This document shows, one piece after another, positions 1 through 5,821 of a stretch of DNA of 26,167 nt (within the stretch, counting starts at the first letter, position 1; the number at the start of each line of letters is the position of its first letter). This DNA is from a virus: IMG/VR virus record IMGVR_UViG_3300042988_002296, positions 1 through 26,167 of that record. One strand, written 5' to 3'. A program made the translations under genes and the position numbers. The notes under the pieces were generated by a model. The model saw only the letters and a list, made by a program, of their open reading frames with translations, did not search any database and was not told the origin of the DNA.

Positions 1-33
1 CCAATCGGGCGTTGTGTATAGGCAAAATTATCA

Positions 34-73
34 TGGAGTTTAATCAAAGTCAATGGTCTTTAATGAAACTCCA
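34..73. promoter_or_regulatory. Inverted repeat, putative operator of the XRE-type gene
   Basis: Two 16-base arms (34-49 and 58-73) are complementary at 14 of 16 positions around an 8-base spacer. The left arm starts TGGAGTTT and the right arm ends AAACTCCA. The repeat ends about 20 bases before the ATG of the HTH gene and overlaps an AT-rich stretch that includes CATAAT (72-77), a possible -10. Palindromes of this size directly upstream are typical of autoregulated Cro/CI-like genes. Binding by the neighbouring protein is inferred. Confidence 0.5.
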
Positions 74-94
74 TAATTCTGGGCGAGTGGATCA

Positions 95-448
95 ATGAGC
101 CAACTATCCGACTTTCGCCGAAAGGTGCTGAAAAAAAGCCAGGAAGCCCTATCCGCGGAATTGGGCTACGACAAATGGGCCACCTATGCCGCCCAAGAAC
201 GAGGGGAAAACCCTTTACCCGAAGAGGTAAAGGATAGGCTGCGAGGGAAAAAATACGGGTTTCAGGGGGCCTGGCCCGATGAGGAGGCGCGGGAGTCCAC
301 CGCGCCCCCGGCTATGCCCGAGGAAGTCTTGAAGATAAAGGGGCGCGTGGAGGCTTTGGAGAGCCAGTTACTCGCCGCTTTGGTGGCATCCAAGTCCCTT
401 GATCAGCGAGTACGGGAGCTAGAGCGTCGATTGGGGTTGACCGGATAA
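95..448 (+). CDS. XRE/Cro-like helix-turn-helix protein with C-terminal coiled coil
   Basis: A 117-residue protein whose first half reads as a compact Cro/CI-type helix-turn-helix. Residues about 6-50 contain the pattern SQEALSAELG followed by WATYAAQERGENPLP, that is, a SQ-x2-LA-like first helix, a recognition helix, and the E-R-G-x-N-x-x-P end typical of the HTH_3 family. Residues about 74-117 have heptad-like Leu/Val spacing (EALESQLLAALVASKSLDQR) and probably form a dimerising coiled coil. No Ser-Lys peptidase domain is present, so it is a short repressor or Cro-like protein rather than a self-cleaving CI. The ATG is preceded only by a weak purine stretch. The imperfect palindrome just upstream suggests autoregulation. 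It is the first gene of the plus-strand block that converges on the tail operon. A toxin-antitoxin antitoxin is an alternative, but no toxin partner is adjacent. Confidence 0.7.
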   Translation: MSQLSDFRRKVLKKSQEALSAELGYDKWATYAAQERGENPLPEEVKDRLRGKKYGFQGAWPDEEARESTAPPAMPEEVLKIKGRVEALESQLLAALVASKSLDQRVRELERRLGLTG

Positions 449-577
449 TCTCCCAAAGCCGGCCCATCGCTTCCCGCTCCCACCCCGCGCCCGCCGAAGA
501 CAAAACCTTCTTCCCCTTCCGAACTTTCATCAAAAACCCCCCACCCTGGTCCTGATTTTCCTATATCCGAAGCGAAT

Positions 578-604
578 ATGCTAGCACATTCGCGAAGCTA
601 GCAT
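578..604. promoter_or_regulatory. Perfect 8-bp inverted repeat upstream of the ribbon-helix-helix gene
   Basis: ATGCTAGC (578-585) and GCTAGCAT (597-604) are exact reverse complements. The spacer contains the self-complementary octamer TTCGCGAA (589-596). The repeat overlaps a TATGCT hexamer (577-582) that could be a -10, and lies 37 bases before the start of a predicted ribbon-helix-helix protein. Ribbon-helix-helix dimers usually bind short paired sites of this kind, so an autoregulatory operator is likely but inferred. Confidence 0.5.
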
Positions 605-641
605 CTGGACATAGGAAGTAGAAAATGGCAAGCTTTGGGCC

Positions 642-821
642 ATGGCCTCTAAAAACCAAAAGCGAGCGGACCTCAACGTGAGAATCCCGCCCCCGCTCAG
701 GGAACGGCTGAAAAACTATGCTTGGACCGTCAACCGCCCGTTGACCCGCATCGTGTCCGAAGCGCTTGAGCAGTACCTGGCCGACAAGAAAATCGAGCCA
801 CGCCCAAAAACAGAAGCTTGA
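642..821 (+). CDS. Small ribbon-helix-helix (Arc/CopG-like) DNA-binding protein
   Basis: A 59-residue basic protein. After a Lys/Arg-rich start comes ADLNVRIPPPLRERLKNYA, which has the strand-then-helix pattern of ribbon-helix-helix proteins: alternating L-N-V-R-I on the DNA-binding strand, then P-x-x-L-R-x-R-L. The second helix is RPLTRIVSEALEQYLADKK, with the usual S-E-A-L-x-x-Y-L ending. The C-terminus is polar and probably disordered. Such proteins are transcription repressors or antitoxins that bind as dimers. The start has a weak ribosome site, whereas an out-of-frame ATG at 625 follows a good AGGAAG and would give an 18-residue peptide ending at 681, overlapping this start; that could be a leader that couples translation. 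No toxin gene follows, so a stand-alone regulator is favoured. Confidence 0.65.
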   Translation: MASKNQKRADLNVRIPPPLRERLKNYAWTVNRPLTRIVSEALEQYLADKKIEPRPKTEA

Positions 822-958
822 TATACGCGGGTGCAAATCTCGTCGGGGTTCAGGATCTCCCTATCCCAAAGCCCATCCTCGTCCACCAATTTACGGCGGT
901 TGTAGAGTTTTGGTGCAACCTCAACTACCGAAAACCTCCCGTACCTTTCCGTAACTAA
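818..958 (+). CDS. Possible 46-residue protein translationally coupled to the RHH gene
   Basis: A TTG codon at 818 overlaps the TGA of the ribbon-helix-helix gene (TTGA) and opens a 46-codon frame ending at TAA 956-958. The deduced peptide is non-repetitive, with hydrophobic patches (LVGVQDLPIPKPILVHQFTA) and a basic end. The overlap style matches gene junctions elsewhere in the window, but there is no clear ribosome site, the start is TTG, and no family is recognised. It may be a fortuitous open stretch or the remnant of a longer gene. Confidence 0.25.
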   Translation: MIYAGANLVGVQDLPIPKPILVHQFTAVVEFWCNLNYRKPPVPFRN

Positions 959-1095
959 GCAAAATCCCCAAACACCTGAACACCATTTTCGGTGGTAGAT
1001 GTAAGGACTTCCGGCGGTGAGTAAAGGTCTCCGACAGGTTACGGGTTGGATACACGTTGCTAACTTTCGCGACCCTTTGATCGCCCAATAAGGAA
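959..1095. other. Non-coding gap, no convincing gene
   Basis: I see no credible gene here. The stretch is less GC-rich than its surroundings. Together with 920-958 it holds several complementary pairs: ACCGAAAA 927-934 with TTTTCGGT 986-993, CCGTAAC 949-955 with GTTACGG 1038-1044, and ACCTTT 943-948 with AAAGGT 1023-1028. The pairs cross one another rather than nest, so a single simple hairpin cannot use them all. The end of the gap carries the ribosome site (AAGGA near 1090) of the next gene. Confidence 0.4.
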
Positions 1096-1098
1096 GTG

Positions 1099-1494
1099 AT
1101 GCGGACTATTCTTTTCGCCCTACTCCTATGCCCGCCGTCCTTCGCGCTCACGATCGCCACCCTCGAAGAATGCGGCAAGATTCCCGACTCCCTCCAGGTG
1201 GAATGCCGGGCCGATGTCGAGCTGGGCGAGGAGTACCTATACGCCCCGCCAGGAAGTCGGCCCGCACCGACTCTGCGGAAGCCCGTGATGCGGACGAGGG
1301 GCGATTACCTGAGGCGCGCCGGGTACCTGTGGCTTGGCTCCATTGGCCTATCCATGGGCGGGCTGGCCGTGGGGATGGCGACCGATTGGAGTGGAGGATC
1401 CCAGCCTCTCGTCTACGGGCTGCTCGGCGCCTCGTGGGGCCTGTCCGTGGCGGTGCCCATCCAACTGATTTCCGCCGGCAAGGTCAACCAATGA
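1099..1494 (+). CDS. Small secreted or membrane protein, unknown function
   Basis: A 131-residue protein starting at ATG 1099 (a GTG one codon upstream is possible), with AAGGA just before it. Residues 1-17 (MRTILFALLLCPPSFA) look like a Sec signal peptide with possible cleavage after the final Ala. A polar region with a few Cys residues follows. Then come two hydrophobic, Gly-rich stretches, roughly residues 75-93 (YLWLGSIGLSMGGLAVGMA) and 103-126 (VYGLLGASWGLSVAVPIQLI), each long enough to span a membrane. I do not recognise the family. Its place between the regulators and the 312-residue membrane-associated gene fits a cargo block. A spanin or holin role is possible but has no motif support. 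Confidence 0.55.
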   Translation: MRTILFALLLCPPSFALTIATLEECGKIPDSLQVECRADVELGEEYLYAPPGSRPAPTLRKPVMRTRGDYLRRAGYLWLGSIGLSMGGLAVGMATDWSGGSQPLVYGLLGASWGLSVAVPIQLISAGKVNQ

Positions 1495-1652
1495 CCCCCG
1501 GACGCTGGGAAGTGGAGTATACGGATGAGGCGGTTGGGGAGGGAAGTAACATGCGACCTCGGGGAAGCGTCTGACTCTCCAAGCTGCACTCGTCAAGGAC
1601 AATTCCCGCCCCCGTTTCGGCACCAATTCAGTATACTTTAAGGAGTAGGCGG

Positions 1653-2591
1653 GTGAGCGAAAGCATGGTTCAAAAAGAGATATTCGACCTTATCTATGAC
1701 GGGGATCCCGTGGATAACGGCTCCATGGATGTGCGCGATCTTGCGCCATCGCTTCTCGCATTGAGCGATCTTTTCGGCGCTGTCAATGAGGTTGTGTTCG
1801 ATGGCAAGGCCGCCATTTTCACCAAGGTCCACGCCGACTTCAAGACCGGATCTTTTCACATAAAGCTTGAGCTTGGGCAAACACTATTTGGAACAATCGT
1901 AGATCTCTTCAGCAATAAAGAATCCTCCGCAATCGCTAACATGTTGGGGATTGTCGGCGGTAGCATCTCCGCGCCTGTCGGATTTCTCGCCTTTCTTGCA
2001 TGGCTAAAGGGAAAGAAGCCTAAATCCGCCAGCCCGGTTGGGGACCGCTTTCTCATTGTGGCGTCGGATGGCAGGACGATGGAAATTCCTAAACAGATGT
2101 GGCCCTTATATTTCAACCCTAAGGCGCGTAAGGCAGCGGAGGAATTCGTAAGGCCACTCAAAGAGATTGGTATGAAGGCCATAAAAATTGGCCGAAAGAA
2201 TACGCCCGAGCAGCTTATCGATAAATCCGAAGTAGAATACTTTGACGCTCCGCGAGATAAAGCGGAAGAGACGACAACCGAATCCGAAACCTTGCTGAAT
2301 GTAATGACCGTGCAATTCAAGGATGGGCGGAAGTGGCGCTTTTCCGACGGCTCCGCGGAGTTTACGGCAGGCATTCGAGACGAAGCCTTCCTGAGGAGGG
2401 CGAGCAAGGATCTCGCGTTTACCGGAGGCGATCTCCTGCGTGTGAAACTGCAAACTACCCAATGGCAGGAAAATGGGACGCTCAAGTCGAGCCGCGAGAT
2501 TATCCAGGTGCTTGAGCACCGGAAGCCGAATGGGGAGCAGCAGGGAATGGCCTTTCTCCCCCCGGACCCGCCGACTCATTCCCCCTCCTAA
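1653..2591 (+). CDS. Conserved membrane-associated protein of unknown function (candidate phage cargo)
   Basis: A 312-residue protein from a GTG placed 6 bases after TAAGGAG. The N-terminal part has the pattern V-D-N-G-S-M-D-V-R-D-L-A-P-S-L-L-A-L (about 21-38), then a beta-rich stretch ending TGSFHIKLEL (about 66-75). From memory this resembles a widespread bacterial family of unknown function that begins with a 'DVRDLAPALLA' segment and a 'GSF' strand. Residues about 97-117 (MLGIVGGSISAPVGFLAFLAW) form one probable membrane segment followed by a Lys-rich positive patch. The C-terminal two thirds are soluble, mixed alpha/beta and lack catalytic motifs I can name. Composition is less GC-rich than the structural genes, suggesting separate acquisition. 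Position and topology fit superinfection exclusion or another host-directed function, but this is inference. Confidence 0.6.
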   Translation: MSESMVQKEIFDLIYDGDPVDNGSMDVRDLAPSLLALSDLFGAVNEVVFDGKAAIFTKVHADFKTGSFHIKLELGQTLFGTIVDLFSNKESSAIANMLGIVGGSISAPVGFLAFLAWLKGKKPKSASPVGDRFLIVASDGRTMEIPKQMWPLYFNPKARKAAEEFVRPLKEIGMKAIKIGRKNTPEQLIDKSEVEYFDAPRDKAEETTTESETLLNVMTVQFKDGRKWRFSDGSAEFTAGIRDEAFLRRASKDLAFTGGDLLRVKLQTTQWQENGTLKSSREIIQVLEHRKPNGEQQGMAFLPPDPPTHSPS

Positions 2592-2750
2592 GCCCCCAGC
2601 CCCCGGGCGGCCTTCTCATTTCAGGCCTCACCCTGAACCCCCCGAACGCGGGTCAACGGGTCAAACATCGCAAGCAAAGGAACAACCTGTAACTAACAGG
2701 CTTCCCCAATGCGTCGAAGGGTGGTTATGATTATGGGGGTGGGAGGTGGT

Positions 2751-3146
2751 ATGCGTATAGTTTTGGCCTTGGTGACGGCGCTTATCGTGGGGTGTATTAC
2801 GGGCGAGGAAGACCGCGGGAAATACGATGGGCTGTATCGGACGGAAAGATCCGCTGGGGGATGGGGGTATATCTCCATCGAGGGAGAGAAGTGGGAGGAG
2901 TACGGCAAGGATTCTACGGGGAGGGTTTCGCCCCGCAAGTCCATCTTCCATTTCAGGGCCTCGGGAGACACTCTTTACCCCGTGCTTGATCTCCTCCCAA
3001 ACGCTGCCGGTACGAAGTACGAGCCGTGCACCAGCTCATGCGAGTATGGCGCCTATCTTTTTTTGGGGGATAGTTTGAAGTATGTCCTGAGAAGAAATGG
3101 CGATGTGGTAATCGCTCCTCAAATTTGGCTGCGAACCTCCGAGTAG
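2751..3146 (+). CDS. Predicted lipoprotein, unknown function
   Basis: A 131-residue protein starting at ATG 2751, preceded by a GGGAGG tract. An upstream in-frame ATG at 2709 would place 14 extra residues before the signal and is less likely. The first 18 residues (MRIVLALVTALIVGCITG) are a lipoprotein signal peptide with lipobox L-I-V-G-C, so the mature protein would begin at Cys15 and be lipid-anchored. The mature part is small and polar, with repeated Tyr/Gly (DGLYRTERSAGGWGYISIEG) and two closely spaced Cys (C-T-S-S-C), and looks like a beta-rich domain. Phage-borne lipoproteins are often superinfection-exclusion factors, but no family is recognised. It ends 5 bases before the stop of the convergent tail gene, with no terminator visible between them. 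Confidence 0.6.
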   Translation: MRIVLALVTALIVGCITGEEDRGKYDGLYRTERSAGGWGYISIEGEKWEEYGKDSTGRVSPRKSIFHFRASGDTLYPVLDLLPNAAGTKYEPCTSSCEYGAYLFLGDSLKYVLRRNGDVVIAPQIWLRTSE

Positions 3147-3151
3147 CCAGA

Positions 3152-5818
3152 TCACGGTGAGGTATCCGGCTCCAACATGACGCTCACCTCGATGTAGTCT
3201 TTACCGTCCGACCCGTCCCCCGGTACGACAATCTTTCCCACTATCCACCCGGCCACGCTCTCCCCGTCAGTAGCGAAGCTGTCGTTGAAGGTCACCTTAT
3301 CCAGCAGCTCAAGGATTGCGTGGGTCGCAGTGTTGGGTAGGCGGTAGGAAATGATTTCCTTGCGGAAGGCCGTCCACTGGCATATTTCGTCCATGTACAG
3401 CTTGGCGGCGTTCTGGGCGGCCGGCAGGCCCCAAGCCCCCTCCGCGTCCGGGAACCACGATGCGTCAGCCATATCATCCGGAAGGGTCTGGATAAGCCCG
3501 TATCTCTGCCAGGAGAGGTGGCACGGGTCCCAATTGTTCTTTGCCCTGGCGTACTCATCGTTGTTGTACCCGAGCGCGTAGGACCTCCACAGCGCCGCCC
3601 CGTTTCCGTCCAGGGTAGCCTCGGCCGGGAATTGGTCTTCGTCTATCTTTGTGATCTGGAGGAAGAGGTCGTACTTCTCCGTGCCAGGGTTCCATGCATA
3701 ATTTACCTGGGGGGCATTGTACAGGCGCGAAAGGCTCGTTAGCTCGCGAGACCCGATAGACCCGTGAAGGATAACCGCCGCGTCGTGAGTCGCAACGGCA
3801 GCGCTACCCCTCCAAGCCTTCGCCGCGCGCGCCCCGTTGTTACGCGGGATGATGCCAAAGAAGCCGAACTGAGCAAGGTCTTGGCATAGGTCAAATGATG
3901 CCGCACCCCCATCCAACTGCCGACCGATACACCAATCTCGGCGAGCCCCGGTCGAAGGATGGGAGAGCGCGTCGAAGGACACGGTATCGACGGCATTGGG
4001 AGCGCCGTCGAAGTCCCTGATGATTGCCTCCACGGCGTCGGCGATGGTTAGGACGGGGTTGGCGGCGGTCTTCCGTCCGCCCCAGGTGCTTCCAAAAGTC
4101 TCTCCGATGACCTTGGAATACAGTGTGTCAGATACGAGATTTACGATCTTTCGGCCTACGAATCCAATTTCCTTTAAACGGATATAGGTGTTGGCGTTAA
4201 TGGTCCCGGCTGGGTCGATAAATATCGAAACCCTAAGCGTGCCGTAGGCCGTCGCTTTTTTTTCATCACCGATTAGTGACTGGATTGCAAACTCTGATCT
4301 TCGGGTATAAAAGGCTTGGGGGGTGTCAGAGTCTCCAAAGTATTCCCCGGGTAGGGAAACAAAATTCGCACCTTCTTCTTCCCAGGTGTTTTCAATGTCT
4401 GGGAGAAGCGAAAGCCCCCCAACAATAGCGGTAGTCCTTCGGCCATACAAATCCACTGCCGCAACATTGAATTCTAGATCGGAGTTATACGGATCAGCGG
4501 AATTTGCCGAGACGTTTACCAGAAGAAATATTTCGCTGTAATCCTTAGTTAGCTCCTGCGATGGGATTTTGACATCCAAGCCCACCGCCATTTTTTCAAG
4601 ATGCGCCGTGGCGATGAATTCAACGTAGGTGTTCCGGTTTTGATCGAAGGCGCTCCCGATGACTCCGTCGCTGAGCGCGGCATTGAAGAGTTCATGAATA
4701 GACACATCCTCGGGAACTATTGGCGTGAATACCGAAAGGTCGGCATTGCCTTCGATCCCCTCGACGATGACCTCTACGCCCGGCAAACCTACGTCTGAAA
4801 TTTCAGCCGCTTCTTCATTAAGGAGAACCTCATTGACATCTCCAAAGGTTTTCGAGGAGTCGTCATACGCTTCGACCACAGGGCGGCCACTGGATCCATT
4901 CTCGAATGAAGAGATGGGCCTGCTGGAAACGATGAGGACTCCAGAAAACTCAGCCACCTCGAAATAGGTGACGCTCTGATCGGTTTGGGATGTCGAGGTC
5001 CAGATATTCGGCGCAGCGTCAAACGGGCGTGCGAGGGTGACCCGGGTGATATCGGTTCCTGTGTTGGTGGCGAGGTTGGAAATGATTCGGATGGCCTGAT
5101 CGGAGCCGCCAATGAAGATCCGGAGGTACCTCCCCACAAGGAGAGGGGCGTTTGCGCCGAAAGATACCCCCTCAGTATACAGGTCCACCGTCCTGTCTCC
5201 CTCGCTATAAGCCTTGGCGGCGCATACGGTGAAAGAAACCGAGCCAATCAAGTTGAGGGTTGTCTTTTCCCCTGCTGCCCGAACATTGACGAGGGTGGCG
5301 TGGGTGATTCTGCCTAGCGAAACTGGGACAAATTTATCCAGGCTATCTTGGGGCGCGCTCGCGAATTCTTCGGTTGTGATTCGGCGAGTAAGAGCTGGCC
5401 GGTGAATGCTCCTGAACGCGTCCATGGCCCGGATGCGGAACTCATGCTCATCGGAGTCGAAGTCCCCGACGCGGCCCGTCCAGTCCTGCGTGGCGACCCC
5501 ATCCCGGAAGGTGTAGAAAACTATCTCCTTCTGCACCAGGTTGAGGCCCAAGGTCTGGATGCGCTTCCACAGCGGGGTGCCGTCCACCTCCGCGACCACC
5601 GCCAGGGAGAACCCGCTCATGGTGGCGTAGGAGCCGCCGGCGGTGATTTCAATCTCCTGGGAGACGGGGGAGAAGGACCCCTTGGTGATGAGTCCCTCCT
5701 TCCACCCGTCGATAGCGGGGCGGCCGGTGATCCATTGGATGACGCCGCCCACGAGGCCAAGGGAGTAGTCGGTGAGGGCCTGGCTGGTGGTTATCTTGAC
5801 GCCGTATTGGATGTCCAT
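3152..5818 (-). CDS. Phage tail tip / baseplate-hub-like structural protein
   Basis: An 888-residue protein, last gene of the tail operon. The N-terminal about 190 residues look like a known phage tail domain: a GSFSPVSQEIEITAGGSYAT segment, then LWKRI, a V-x-F-Y-T-F-R-D-G strand, W-T-G-R-V-G-D-F, and P-V-S-L-G-R-I-T-H-A. The end (LLDKVTFNDSF ... VAGWIVGKIVV ... DYIEVSVMLEPD) matches the usual C-terminal strand pattern of tail-hub proteins, in which W-x-V-G-x-I precedes a final beta hairpin. The middle (about residues 290-600) is beta-rich and encoded by noticeably more AT-rich DNA, suggesting domain exchange. The ATG follows the spike stop by 3 bases and lacks a good ribosome site, so translation is probably coupled. 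The exact hub position in the virion is inferred. Confidence 0.6.
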   Translation of the reverse strand: MDIQYGVKITTSQALTDYSLGLVGGVIQWITGRPAIDGWKEGLITKGSFSPVSQEIEITAGGSYATMSGFSLAVVAEVDGTPLWKRIQTLGLNLVQKEIVFYTFRDGVATQDWTGRVGDFDSDEHEFRIRAMDAFRSIHRPALTRRITTEEFASAPQDSLDKFVPVSLGRITHATLVNVRAAGEKTTLNLIGSVSFTVCAAKAYSEGDRTVDLYTEGVSFGANAPLLVGRYLRIFIGGSDQAIRIISNLATNTGTDITRVTLARPFDAAPNIWTSTSQTDQSVTYFEVAEFSGVLIVSSRPISSFENGSSGRPVVEAYDDSSKTFGDVNEVLLNEEAAEISDVGLPGVEVIVEGIEGNADLSVFTPIVPEDVSIHELFNAALSDGVIGSAFDQNRNTYVEFIATAHLEKMAVGLDVKIPSQELTKDYSEIFLLVNVSANSADPYNSDLEFNVAAVDLYGRRTTAIVGGLSLLPDIENTWEEEGANFVSLPGEYFGDSDTPQAFYTRRSEFAIQSLIGDEKKATAYGTLRVSIFIDPAGTINANTYIRLKEIGFVGRKIVNLVSDTLYSKVIGETFGSTWGGRKTAANPVLTIADAVEAIIRDFDGAPNAVDTVSFDALSHPSTGARRDWCIGRQLDGGAASFDLCQDLAQFGFFGIIPRNNGARAAKAWRGSAAVATHDAAVILHGSIGSRELTSLSRLYNAPQVNYAWNPGTEKYDLFLQITKIDEDQFPAEATLDGNGAALWRSYALGYNNDEYARAKNNWDPCHLSWQRYGLIQTLPDDMADASWFPDAEGAWGLPAAQNAAKLYMDEICQWTAFRKEIISYRLPNTATHAILELLDKVTFNDSFATDGESVAGWIVGKIVVPGDGSDGKDYIEVSVMLEPDTSP

Positions 5819-5821
5819 GAT

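Noticed and set aside
920-1045. A structured RNA from several complementary segments in the gap
   Set aside because: The pairs cross rather than nest and are short; no conserved RNA family is recognisable.
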